64,000 bases of DNA from Schizosaccharomyces osmophilus (taxonomy: Eukaryota; Ascomycota; Schizosaccharomycetes; Schizosaccharomycetales; Schizosaccharomycetaceae), in NCBI RefSeq assembly GCF_027921745.1, contig NC_079238.1, positions 5,394,001 through 5,458,000 of the forward strand, read 5' to 3'. The notes under the pieces are model-generated. The model searched no databases. It was not told the origin of the DNA and worked only from the letters and a program-made list of their open reading frames with translations. Both the position numbers and the translations under genes were made by a program. Position 1 is the stretch's first letter. Every line of letters starts with the position of its first letter. Shown here piece after piece: positions 40,993 through 52,195 of this stretch.

Positions 40993-42718
40993 CTGGAAAA
41001 CTATAGACAAACTGGCTACAACGTTTCTATACCGATTGGCAGCAATAATAGTAGTATTTTTTTCTTCAATCTAGTTTTTCTTTCTTTCAGAGACAAAAAA
41101 GAACTAAAACAAGCCAAAAGCTTTTGCTTTGTACATTTCAAGTATTCATGATGAATATGAATGAGGTGAAGTGTAAAGACTATGTAGAAAATTGAAAATA
41201 GAAAACAATGCAGTTGGAAAGTGATCGATTAGTTTTTATAAAAAATAGCAATTTAAAAAACCTTCATATAGTTTTTTCCAAATAGATAATTTGAATTACA
41301 GAAAATGATACACAAAAATGTGTCTAGTCAGAGAAAAAAAGAGAAGCTCAAGACTATCCTTTACCAATTAACTTTCTATCTTATGATTGAATGAAGAGAA
41401 AACTCACAGCAGAGAGGCTACTTGTGAGTCTATTTGGTTGTATTTACATCCAACACAAATGTAAATTAAAATTAAACTGTGAAATAAAGCAACAAAGATG
41501 CTGGTTAAGAAACTGTATCTAAATTTTACATACCTTTATATTTGCGTTGACCTTGACACATATAGGCATTCGTTGAATGTTCACGTAGTGTGTGTTTCTA
41601 TCATTGTGTTCATACGGCATGACACGTGCTTTCCATAGAAACAAGAATATGAGAAATTTAGCCTCACAGAAACAATCTCTAAAAGTAATACTTGTTAAGT
41701 TAACTGTTTCTGCTAAGAAGCCCGATAATAGCAATTGCTTCGTAAAAGCAACCGAAATCGGTCGTTTCCTCCGTCACAATTATGAATTTTTCATATAGAA
41801 GCTAGTAATCATCGTCAACATTTTTTACTAGTAAGAAAGAATAATTCCTCCATTTCCTCGTTTAATTTCTCTGTACGGAGTAACAGTAACAAATATAAAA
41901 GAACACTCGAGGAACGACGTTAAGTAACATGTCACTTTCGTTACTCGGTTGGAAATATATATTTGTTTACTTTTTTCCTGTGTAAATAATGAATTTAATG
42001 ATCAAATGACAAGTTTGCTTTGCACTTTTCTAAAATACGAAGCTAGTGACTTTGAGGATCGCAAAAATATTACCAGCATATTTTGTACTAATTTTGAAAA
42101 GCGTCAAATTAGTCTTTAGGCACTAGAAGCTCATTGCTTCATTTATGTAACTAAGTCTTTCACCGTTAGACATCTTGTATAATTACTAAAAAATTTTGAG
42201 CACTTGAAGAATATACGAATATGTTAAAAATAACCTAAAAAGCAACTTTTCTTTCCGCCTCTCCCAATTGCTTGGCCATAAAACACAAGACAGCAGGGTG
42301 AATGGTCCAATCCGTATGTTTACACAATACTTTTTCATAAACTTTGAAGAAGCAAAAAGAAGTAATACTAGACGACCTCATAATGTCGATTTCAGTTTTC
42401 AAATTTAATTGCTTGGTTTGCCAATATCAGGTGTAACAGTGCAAACACATTCAGCACACTGAATTTTATAATTCGAAAAAAAATAACAATACTCCATATC
42501 GCTATTAGTTGCTGCTTCGCTCGTTGTTTTGTTTACCCCGAACAGAGCTACATTTATTGCAGTGCCCAAGGCAAATGTAGAAGATTGCAAGGCTAAGCAT
42601 CGTTTCCTTCTAAAGGAAACGATCACTTCTTGAACTATAGACGAGTTAATGAATAGCTCATGGAGCGGAATCAAGCAAGAACAAAAAGTATCAAATCTTT
42701 ATAACATTACTCATCTTT

Positions 42719-42752
<34 letters not shown>

Positions 42753-42873
42753 CAAAGCAACCTTGATAAGATATCTACTCCTCTTTCTTGTAGAAAAGAG
42801 GGCACTCTTCGCCCTTTGTATTCCACCATAGTCAGTGAGTCATCCTTACCTTTATAAACGACCACCACATACC
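40993..42873. other. Divergent intergenic region, 1.9 kb
   Basis: Lies between cnp20 and the Get5-like gene. It contains a perfect 11-bp hairpin (42599-42623), an A run of 29 (42723-42751) and forkhead-core GTAAACA sequences. A 48-codon minus-strand frame at 42235-42381 looks somewhat protein-like but is unrecognised. No gene is called. Confidence 0.55.
42599..42623. repeat. Perfect short hairpin, 11-bp stem
   Basis: ATCGTTTCCTT and AAGGAAACGAT form a perfect 11-bp stem around a 3-nt CTA loop. It lies 250 bp upstream of the Get5-like start. Its function is unknown. Confidence 0.7.
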
Positions 42874-43378
42874 ATGTCTCAAGTTCAGATTGTCAGGTCT
42901 TTCATAGAGGAGCTATCAAAAAATTCAAGAAAGCATCCAGACAGAATTTCAGTTGATAAAATCAATGGTTCTGCTCTTTCGGTATGTTTACATTTGGAAC
43001 TATTGGATGGAAACTTACAATTTCTTTTAGACAGCTATAGGCTTACCAGAGACTCCATTTCCAAAGGAAGAATTCAAAAATGAAGAAAAAAAAGGTACGC
43101 TGTTCATCGTCCCTCACACGATTTTTAATACTTTTGTAGTGCATATCATTGCGAAAACTGTGCGTCCTCCCGTGATCTCTGCGAGTGCTGAAGTCTCTAC
43201 AAGTAGCACTATTTTGGAACTTAAAGAGTCTCTTGCTCCTCAGTTGAATGTTGCTGTAACTTCACTTCGACTATTGCACAAAGGAAAGCCCTTGGTGAAC
43301 TCGAAATTTTTAGCTGATTATTTTGACCCTGAAGCGACAGAGGTGTCTTTACAGATGTTTTTACTTCAAAGCTCTTAA
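42874..43378 (+). CDS. Get5/UBL4-like ubiquitin-fold protein, 3 exons
   Basis: A 136-residue protein with a C-terminal ubiquitin-like domain, most like Get5/Mdy2 (UBL4A in animals), which links Get4 to Sgt2 in delivery of tail-anchored proteins to the ER. Exons: 42874-42981, 43031-43094 and 43140-43378, all in frame. The N-terminal segment (VRSFIEELSK...) resembles the Get4-binding region, followed by a Pro-rich linker (GLPETPFPKEE). The UBL domain starts VHIIAKTVRPP and contains TILELKESLAPQLNV and LRLLHKGKPL. The C-terminal homodimerisation domain of budding yeast Get5 is absent. There is no diglycine end, so it is not a conjugated modifier. S. pombe has a ubiquitin-family gene near cnp20 and ede1 (from memory). 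Confidence 0.85.
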
Positions 43379-43998
43379 TCCAAGTGATCCCTGTCCCCCA
43401 AAATATGAAATATACGTGAAATGGGTTTGATGATATAAAAAGGAAAGAGACACAACTTAAAATCCTCCAAATAATAAAGCGATGTTTAAGATAAACTCAT
43501 TTTTTTTCTTGTTTAGTCATCCTATTTCTATGTTCTTTTCGACATATGAAGTCCTTGGTCTCAGCCGTACAATTATTCAAGAAGATGCCCTTCAGCAAGC
43601 GGATATGGCTCTTTGCTACTGCATTACTATAATGAATTAACAGAATTCCATTCGGAAAACCGTAATCCTGACTACTTGCTTCATGAATTCTTTCCAAAAT
43701 ATCATATTAGAAAACGTATATATTTTTCAGTAACGCGTTACATCTCATTAAAAGCAATTTACATATGCTACAGGGCATTGGTATTCGGGTAAAATAGTTC
43801 CTTAAACTACCCTATTCACTGATATGCTTCCTGAGTTCCTGGTTCAGCACCAGCGCTCAAGAAACGCGTTCCTGCAGTTTTTCTTAATTCATATACTTTC
43901 CATTTATTTACTGCCTTGAATTCGTTAGCAGTCTTTTATTTTATTTAACTATTCTTTATTGCTTTAAATTTCTTTGTCAGTTTTGAAGAAAATCTATA
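43379..43998. other. Intergenic region, 0.62 kb
   Basis: Lies between the Get5-like gene and ede1. Overlapping short open frames on both strands near 43500-43730 look moderately protein-like, but none is recognised. No gene is called. Confidence 0.5.
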
Positions 43999-46900
43999 AT
44001 GCCGCTGAATCTATCTCCTGAGGAACATAATGGGTTTGATCAGCTTTTTAAGATCGCGGACAAACAAGATATTGGCGTACTCACTGGTGAAGAAGCCGTT
44101 CCTTTCCTTGAAAAGTCAGGATTGGTCCCTCAAGTCTTGGGCCAGGTATGTCATGCTAGATTTGCAGTGTGTTTCAATTAGCAAGCGTGAAATGAACGTG
44201 AAAAAGAGAAATATTCAAGTCCTTAAGAGGAGGTTCCCTTCCCCTTTCATGCTATTTTTTCTTATTTCCTTTTACGTTGTTGCAAATACACTGCATAATA
44301 AGGAGTATATAGTGCCTATACATTGTAAGTTAGTTTATTAACCTTTATGCGTATAGATTTGGCAAATGGCAGATTCAGAGAATCGTGGCTTCTTAACCTT
44401 TTCTGCATTTAGCGTGGCCATGCGACTTATTGCCCTTGCTCAAGAGAAGCGACCTTTTGATTACAGGAATCCTGGCAAAGTACCATATTTTTCGAATGTT
44501 CAACTGTCTAACGTTGAGCCTTCCTCTATCGTTCAACCGTTAGTCTCTAGCACACCTGCAGCTCCCGCACCCGTACCTTCAAATCCTACAGGAAGCGTTC
44601 CTTTGCCTCCCATTGCTCCTGAAGAACTAAATCGTTATCAAAAGATGTTTACCACTGTATGCTCAGCTGATTCACTAATGGACGGTGAACGAGCTAGTTC
44701 CATTTTTGGCCGTGCTCCATTGAGCACTGAAGTTCTTGCTCAAGTTTGGAACCTAGTAGACACCCGTAAGCGAGGTGCTCTAGACATTCGTGAATTCAAT
44801 ACAGGAATGCATCTCGTCAACCTTTTACTTAGTGGAACTTTGAATTCCCTCCCTTCAACGATTTCTCCATCTTTTATTACATCAGCCGTTATGCCGATGC
44901 CTGCTTCGTCGGCTCAATCGCCTCCTGCTCAGAATCCTATAAGGACTCGTAATGTTGCTCCTCCTTCTGATCCTTGGACAATTCCAGCTCAAGACATCAA
45001 CAATTTCTGTCAACTGTTTTATAATGTTGATAAAACACGTAAAGGTTACATATCAGGTTCTGAGGCCTATTCTTTTTTTCTTGCTTCCAAACTTCCTGAG
45101 GATGTTTTAGCCCAAATTTGGGACCTGAGCGATACGAATAGCTCTGGCAAGCTAAATCTCGGTGAATTTTGTATTGCTCTTTTTTTGATTAAGATGAAGC
45201 TTCAGGGAAAAGAATTGCCCTCTGAACTGTTTCCTTCCACCTTATCTTCCGTTACCCCCCTCATGCAGCATAATTCTCCAGCTGTTTCACCTCAGTCTAC
45301 GAATCAGCCTGTGATGCCAATATCACATGCTTCTTCGAAAACCGTCCAACCAACTCGAACTAGTTCGGGAACAGAGGATTTGTTAAGCTTGGATCAAGTT
45401 AGCTTTTCACCTTCTCCACAACCACAGCGTCCTTTTAACGACTTAAAGCCCCAGCCTAGTCAAGATTTGCCTCAGAACTCTGCTTATAACACTCAACCTC
45501 TACAAGCAGTCCATACCTCTGGACTTGTGGCTTCTCCCACATCAACGACTTCTCCATTATCTGGATTCGTACCTCAATCTAACTTTGGCCAGTCGATAGC
45601 CAAGGTCAATATGGATAAGGGTAATGTGCCATCGAAATCTGGCACTCCTCCGGTAGCTACCCCTATACCTCATAAACCCTCCAATGAACAAATGAAAGTA
45701 GCAGCTGAATTGCCAAAATATGAAGCACAACTACAACAAGCTACTGATAACAACAAATACACGGAACAAGAAGCCAAAACCGTCTCAGATAGTCATAGCG
45801 ACGCACAAACGAAGTTGGCCGATATAAGAAAGGCCTATAACGAGGAACTGGCGAAAACCAAGCAGATTACATCGGAAACTGATGCAAAACGTCTACAAAC
45901 CCAACAAATGAAGAAAGATTACGGAATTTTAGAGGCTACTTTGGAAGCTTTGAAGAAGCAAAATGATGAAAAGAAAGTTACTATTGAGGAGGCTCACGCC
46001 GACCTTGAAGCTGCTATCACAATGATAAACAATTCCAACGCTTCAATCCAAGCTTTGAAAGATGAAATTACTCATCAGGAACAAATCTTGACTACTCTGC
46101 ATCAAGAACTTGATACAGTCACTCAACAGTTAGTCAATTTGGATAGAGAAAATAAGTCACTTAGTCAGAAGAAGGAAGGTTTATCTTTGAACATAGGTAA
46201 TACTGAAAAGCAGCTATCTTCTGCAAAAAGTGAACTAGAAAATCAAACGAAAAACCGGAGCACAAATCCTTCTCCGTCTCGAGAATTGCCTAATTCTACA
46301 CACGCTGAGGAAGCTGTGCCATCCCTTTCAACAAAAATAAATGAAGAAGTAAACGAAGAGAATCACAATCGCCCATTCTTACAACAATCGAATAATTTAT
46401 TTGAAGGTCCTGCGAGAGATGTTCGTTCTCCTTCATTAAATTCTGCAGCTTCTTTTGGTATTTCCAAGAATCCTTTCCATAAACTGAAATTTTCAGAGGC
46501 TAACTCTCCTGTGTCCAATTTTTGGGAACAGGAATTCGCTTCCACTGTTTTTCCTCACAGTGCATCAAAAGATACTTCAATGTATAGTAATCCAACTAGC
46601 AAGACCCCCAGCTTGGATACAGAAATGAGATATTCACTTAAGCCCGATTCTTCTCTTGGTGAAAACAGCCATTACGAACTATCAAGCTTTGCTTCTCAGC
46701 GTGGTTCGCCAGTTTCGTCTGACATGGCTAAAATGACAGAGTCAAACGTCAACACTTCTGCATTGTCAGAGCAGTCTGAGAAACGCTCGGAATACAAGCC
46801 ACCCGTTCCTCCTTCTCGCCGTGAAAAGACTATTTCTTCCAAATCCGCTGAAGAAGAATTTCCCCCTATTCAATCTACTGAACCAGAGGAAGAGAGTTCT

Positions 46901-47311
46901 GATGATAATGAGCAAACAAAGATCGTTCACGGAGCCTCCGGTACTCCTCTTCCAAATAATGACGGATACTTGAAAACATCCACAACTACGCACGTAGAAA
47001 ATGAACTTCCTCCTTCAGTCTCACATTTTCCCGAATTGAATGATAGTTATTCCGACAAAATGAAGTTAGCCCCACAAAATGGTTTTTACGTCGGGGATTC
47101 GAGTGACTCGAACAGACCTTTTGACTTTGAGACAGCTAACGAATCGGACAATGAAGGATTCAGCTCTCAACCTGTTCCTGTAAAAAGCGATTCTACAGAG
47201 GATGCGTTCAATGTTGATGAATTTTCAAGTGAGTTTCAACATCTTCAAGCTGCCAAGGTTAGTGATGATGAAGACCATGACGCTATTGAGAATGGGAAAG
47301 CAAGGACATGA
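43999..47311 (+). CDS. ede1: EH-domain endocytic adaptor (Ede1/Eps15-like), 2 exons
   Basis: A 1033-residue early endocytic scaffold. Exons 43999-44145 and 44357-47311 join within the first EH domain: VLGQ then IWQMADSENRGFLTFSAFSVAMRL. EH2 lies about residues 139-209 (ASSIFGRAPLSTEVLAQVWNLVDTRKRGALDIREF) and EH3 about 258-335 (DVLAQIWDLSDTNSSGKLNLGEFC). EH domains bind NPF motifs in cargo adaptors. A proline/serine/glutamine-rich linker follows, then a coiled coil about residues 490-680 (for example VTQQLVNLDRENKSLSQKKEG). The tail is acidic and disordered, and I see no C-terminal UBA domain such as budding yeast Ede1 has. Likely ortholog of S. pombe SPBC800.10c. It acts at cortical actin patches. 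Confidence 0.93.
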
Positions 47312-48069
47312 CTGTAAGCAATCTTCCGTAAATTATGATAAGAGGATCCAGAAATTCGTTCAACTAATCTCGTTTTGCTTGTTTTAATCAGAATGTTCAC
47401 GATACGATAATTTTTATAAAGGTAGCCTACCATTAAAGCGGTTTTTGATGAAGAACGATAGTCTGTTCAATATCTTATTTTTCATTTGCTGCTTTGGGCG
47501 TATTACGTTACAACAATAATCAAACTAAAGGTAAAATAAATGAAGTCTTATGTTCATCGCTCGCAATTTAGTTAAGTGATAAAATAGTTAGTTACATAAA
47601 CCTGCAAATATTGAAGAACGCTTTTACGAAGTCTCAATGAAAACAAATTATTATGTTTAAAATTCACGTACACGTGTATTCTCTAATTCGTATTTTATAC
47701 AACGTGTTCGGTGGAAATTAATAACAAATATAGCTTAAGATTTCTTTTGATATTGAAAATTTTGTGAAACGCGTTTGACCTGTCTTTATACATTACCAGA
47801 AAATTATTACAACCACAAATACGAAAAAAAGTTAATAAATCATTTATTTTTATTTTTATTTTTTTATTTATGGAATAAGAAGTCTAATGAAGATCTTTTA
47901 GATACTCTCAAGCCTAATTAGGAAAAAAAACGACAGCAGGAAAGCTTTTTCTGCATTTGAATGAACTTTGCTCTGAGCTTTATTCAACAGGAACCAAGTA
48001 AATTTATGCTTTGAGATATACTTACGTTTATGCCAATATCGTTTGATTTCTACATTTTAGGTACAACGA
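47312..48069. other. Intergenic region, 0.76 kb
   Basis: AT-rich region between ede1 and the zinc-cluster gene, with a TTTTTATTTTT-type stretch near 47850. It marks the left edge of the accessory segment. No other feature recognised. Confidence 0.55.
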
Positions 48070-49731
48070 ATGGACAGTTCACAAAATCTTGCACAACAGA
48101 AGAGTTCTAAAAGCTCAAGGATAAAGTCGTGCAATAACTGCAGGAAAAAAAAGCTTAAGTGCGATAAAAAGCTTCCTTGTTCAAGATGTGTTAGAAAAAA
48201 GGAAGATGCAACATGCAATTACGAATCATATATTGCAGAGGCACGATCTTTACGCAACACGAAATCCCCAACGGAAGAAGTAAGTTACTCTGGTGAGAAT
48301 AGCATAGAGGAAAGTTTGGTTAGTGCAAACAGGCAACGAAGCGGACGCTTATCATATTCTGGGTTATCTACCTTGATGGATCAATTTATGAAAGAAAATA
48401 TTCACTCTAATCATTCGTTTGAGTTCCTGTTTAGACCATTACGTCTTCCAGAAGATATCAAAGACTTTTGCAAACATGTTCCACCGTTTGAATTGTGTCT
48501 AGTAGGTTGTGATGTCTTTTATGGGACTTTAGCGAATCTGATTGATGTTATATCTAGAAGCAAGATAGAAGCAGCCTTACAACGGTTTTTTCAAGAAGTC
48601 TTTGAAGTGAAAGATTTAATCTTGCTTTTTTCCACACTTTCAGTGGTATTCAAGCAAAGTGGATTGCCGGTGATGATTTTGAGTTATTGTGAGAGTGTAC
48701 ATCTTACCCCAAAACAATTAGCAGAAGAATATAATCAAAAAACTGAAGAGCTTATTTCGTTGAATGGTTTATTTCATAACCCGAAATCCATCGAAACATT
48801 GCAGCACCTTGTTTTCCACGCAGCATTGGAATTTACGGATCCTAGACCTGACAGTATTTCCAATTTAACTAGGGCTATACAATTTCTAAACCTCATTAAT
48901 GTACGGGGGTTTATCAGTGAAACAAGTAATGAGGAAGTTTGGAAATTGACATTGGCTATAAAAAAGTTGGACTCATTGATCTGTATTTTCTTTCACGGTT
49001 CTCCCTTTTTGCAGCATGACATCGCTGAAGTACAATTGTTTCGACTCAATGACGGTTTTACAGAAACTGTTTACCAAAGATTGCTTAGCGAACTCTGTAT
49101 TGAGGGTTTGAAATTATATAAAAGTACCACTTGTTTACCAGTTGAGGATTACCTTTCGAATATCAATGGGACTGAGGTGAAGTTATCTTTATTATCAATG
49201 GAAATTGACTTGAAGACTTATTCTCCACTGAATTCAATATCAAAGTTCCAATCTTTTTTTCTTAAATCTGTATTATGGACAATTAAAGCGATACTATACT
49301 TGCCGGTTATAAGTCTGGATAATCAAAGTGTAAAGGAAATGATAGTATTGAAAGAAAAATTAGCAGAATCAGTTATCTATAGCTTTCGGCTGATTGTGGA
49401 TTCGATCAAGGAAATAACCCAAGTTGGTTTGCAACATTTCTACTTCTTTGAGGCAGTGAAGAGAGTGTTAACACTTGCAGTTTGCCGAAACGAAAATCAT
49501 TCTTACAAATTTGAGTTGTTTGATTCGTTGGATGTGATGAAAGGGCTAGCTCCAAAGCTAGATCTGAGCTTCTCTATAACAATAATCGACGAGTTGATGG
49601 TTTTTTTAAACTTTGTTTACCAAAAAGATTCTAATCAAGATGGCGATCATGAAGGAACGATTGATACTGAAATCAGTAATTTTTGTGAATTCCTCATGTC
49701 GAATTATTACGATAATCCGCTTTTATTGTAA
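48070..49731 (+). CDS. Zn(II)2Cys6 fungal transcription factor
   Basis: A 553-residue Gal4-type regulator. The binuclear zinc cluster is near the N terminus, CNNCRKKKLKCDKKLPCSRC with the sixth Cys in ATCNY, giving spacing CX2CX6CX5CX2CX8C. The basic loop RKKKLKC is the DNA-contacting part. The rest resembles the helical middle homology region of fungal regulators, including LPEDIKDFCKHVPPF and a long helical C-terminal half. No coiled-coil dimer element is obvious. The target is unknown. It is the only regulator in this island and lies upstream of the RTA1 pair, whose promoters carry repeated TCCGAA units; a regulatory link is only inference. Single exon. I cannot match it to a particular S. 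pombe gene. Confidence 0.9.
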   Translation: MDSSQNLAQQKSSKSSRIKSCNNCRKKKLKCDKKLPCSRCVRKKEDATCNYESYIAEARSLRNTKSPTEEVSYSGENSIEESLVSANRQRSGRLSYSGLSTLMDQFMKENIHSNHSFEFLFRPLRLPEDIKDFCKHVPPFELCLVGCDVFYGTLANLIDVISRSKIEAALQRFFQEVFEVKDLILLFSTLSVVFKQSGLPVMILSYCESVHLTPKQLAEEYNQKTEELISLNGLFHNPKSIETLQHLVFHAALEFTDPRPDSISNLTRAIQFLNLINVRGFISETSNEEVWKLTLAIKKLDSLICIFFHGSPFLQHDIAEVQLFRLNDGFTETVYQRLLSELCIEGLKLYKSTTCLPVEDYLSNINGTEVKLSLLSMEIDLKTYSPLNSISKFQSFFLKSVLWTIKAILYLPVISLDNQSVKEMIVLKEKLAESVIYSFRLIVDSIKEITQVGLQHFYFFEAVKRVLTLAVCRNENHSYKFELFDSLDVMKGLAPKLDLSFSITIIDELMVFLNFVYQKDSNQDGDHEGTIDTEISNFCEFLMSNYYDNPLLL

Positions 49732-50946
49732 AAGCTATTTGCCAGTTATTTATTGTGATTTTCAGTAACTTTATATAGGAAAGTTATAGTTTAAGGTTTA
49801 AAATTAGGATCATAGCGCTATTTTCTTATTGTAATTTACACTAGATTTTTTGACTCGTTTATAATTTTTGATACTTTTTAACTTTTTGAGAAGGGACATG
49901 CTTCAATTCCCCTCTCTTCTTAAATAATAAGAGTTAATGCGAAGATGAGAGCTTCACTGTAAAATTAAAAGAAACTGTTTGTTACCAAGTCTTAACAACG
50001 GGTAATGGAAAATGATGACCAGTTTAATCAGTATACCTAAACCAGGCATCTTAGCCGGTTGCTCAAAGTATTTTAATTCCTCCATGCGAGACGAGACATT
50101 CCTGTTCACTTTATTCACTTACCTGAAACGTTTGTTTACAATAGAATATTATTCCATTTTAAAACCACAGATCGTACCTGTTGAGTTTATATAACTATCC
50201 TTTTTCTTAACAACTTCTATTAGTTAAAACCTTTCAATTTTCTAGGTAATAGCATCCACCGTTTTACCACATTCGTTTTCCTCTAAAAACATGCAACATG
50301 CGACGCCAAGATTGGCTGTAGATTTCGGAAAGAAGCGAATTACAGCAAGATTCAATTTGACCGTGCTTTTAAATTCTCACCGAAACATAGCTCCAATACG
50401 CAGCGCAATATTGAAAAAGAACCAATTATTCCATTGGTTGCTCCTTCATGTTCTTATTATTAATTTCATCCATTGATCTACTTGACGCTGTTTCAGTATT
50501 CCTGTTTCTTCCCCTAAATTTTTTGAATTTTGTAGACACAAACACAAGTTAACGTTTGTAAATGTTCTTTCTACAGTTACTTAACTCTCCATACCGGTAA
50601 TAATGTCGAATTTGCAAGGTAATCGTCAGACACAATGTTTTTGATCGGACTAGTACTGCGGACTGCATGGTTCTTTTTGGTATTTCATGCACACAGCTTC
50701 CTCCATTCCATAGAACCAAAGCGTTTAAAAAAAATGTTTTGGAGCATGTATACCATCCTCAGTGATGTAAAGAACGGCTGAAAGGTAAACATGGTATCTT
50801 GAAGAAAGACTTGTATAACAGGTAAGTTTTTTATCTAATAGAAGATCTTGATTACTTGCTGGACGGTAATTGTAAAAAACTGCTTCCTCTCGTTTTTCGG
50901 AACATAAGTCAACAGTGCAAGGAACTTTTTCTACAGCATGATAGGA
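49732..50946. other. Intergenic region, 1.2 kb
   Basis: AT-rich sequence between the zinc-cluster gene and the lysine-pathway pseudogene. Short open frames lack similarity. It may contain further decayed sequence that I cannot identify. Confidence 0.5.
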
Positions 50947-51930
50947 ATGTTTGGCACTCATATTTGGTTGCGCGCCAAAAGTAAGCCTTTGGAGGAACGT
51001 AGCGCTTTGGCCCTACGACTGCGAAGGATTTAGCGAATGCTGGCTTCCGTGTTACCATTAAGCACTCCTGCCAGCATGCATTCAAGGATCCTGGAAAAAT
51101 ACACACCGTTATGCTTGTATATACGGTTCTTTCTGAAAACGACGACAGTCCTCTCAATCATATGATATCCCAGTTCGCTCGTTGTTATAAAAGCCAAAAA
51201 GGTTGGCAGGAAGTTTCGTCGCGTTTTCTTCGGGCAACGGTCTTCTTTATGGCTGGACTCTTTTAAGACGCTGATGGCCGTCGTGTTGCTGCTATTGGTT
51301 TCCATGCAGGCTTTGCTGGATATGCTATATCTTGTTTGGTCTAGGCTCATCAAATCTTGCATCCCAAGAAGTCTTTTGGTTCCGTCCGTTTCCCAAATAG
51401 ATGACTCTTGTGCGTTACGATGCTCATCAAGTTCGTCTTGCTCTCCGTAAGAATACCAACCAGTATTCTTGCATCCTGGTCAACGGCGCTCGCGGACGAT
51501 GCGGTAGCGACTTTAATAATATCCTTCGTTGGGATATCAACGAGACTAAGAAGGGTGGTCCCTTCCGTGAAATTACTGAATCTGACTATTTGGAAACTGC
51601 ATCTATTTCAATGCTTAATTCCAAAGTTTTGCCCCGTTGATTCTCTTAACGTCTCTCGCCGCAAGTTGCGCGTAGTATACGATGTTAGCTGCGATATTAC
51701 CACTTCGAGCAATCCCATCCCGACCTACAATGCGAACACTACATTCGACCACCCAATTGTTCCAGTTGACGAAATCAAGGCACCCTTTTTTTAGAAGTAA
51801 TCTCCATTGATCAATCTCCTACTTTGCTTCCTAGAGAACCTTCGGAAGTTTTTACCAAGGCTCTCCTTCCCAGCTGTTTTTGCTTTAAAGCAAATCACGC
51901 TCTGGTCTGGCTGAGATTTTATAACAAATT
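50947..51930 (+). pseudogene. Saccharopine dehydrogenase (NAD+, lysine-forming) pseudogene
   Basis: A broken copy of the last enzyme of fungal lysine synthesis (LYS1; lys3 in S. pombe). Matching blocks appear in order but in different frames: LRAKSKPLEERSALA near 50965, AKDLANAGFRVTI near 51020, FARCYKSQKGWQEV near 51175, DGRRVAAIGFHAGFAGYA near 51270, GARGRCGSDFNNILRWDI then GGPFREI near 51490-51570, SLNVSRRKLRVVYDVSCDI near 51640, NPIPTYNANTTFDHP near 51710, and ISIDQSPTLLPREPSEVF near 51800. At least four frame changes or stops interrupt it; the block order is otherwise complete and no intron is needed. A working copy must lie elsewhere if the species makes lysine. The bounds are approximate. 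Confidence 0.88.
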
Positions 51931-52013
51931 TCCCTCATACTTTTTCCCTTCGATTTTTTTATCTGTAGTCCGACTAAGAACTTGTGATAAAAAGAATACA
52001 TCGGAGATTTCAA

Positions 52014-52033
52014 GCGAAGTCCGAAGTCCGAAA
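52014..52033 (+). promoter_or_regulatory. TCCGAA direct repeat upstream of the first RTA1 gene
   Basis: GCGAAGTCCGAAGTCCGAAA contains GTCCGAA twice in direct order. It lies about 180 bp before the ATG at 52196. The same arrangement occurs before the second RTA1 gene. CCG-containing repeats are typical targets of Zn(II)2Cys6 regulators; binding here is inference. Confidence 0.5.
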
Positions 52034-52195
52034 CACGCAAACAGTAAATATAAGCCATAATTGAACGCTTTAAAGGCATACAATTTTCAAAATATACAGT
52101 CTATTTACTTCAAACCTTTCTACTAGGTTCTCATGCTTTTGTAAAGCATATTTTGTTTGCTGACAATTTGAGATCGCGTCTTGAAATATCGAGTA

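Noticed and set aside
51030-51362. Minus-strand 110-codon frame
   Set aside because: Antisense to the saccharopine dehydrogenase pseudogene, whose blocks are on the plus strand.
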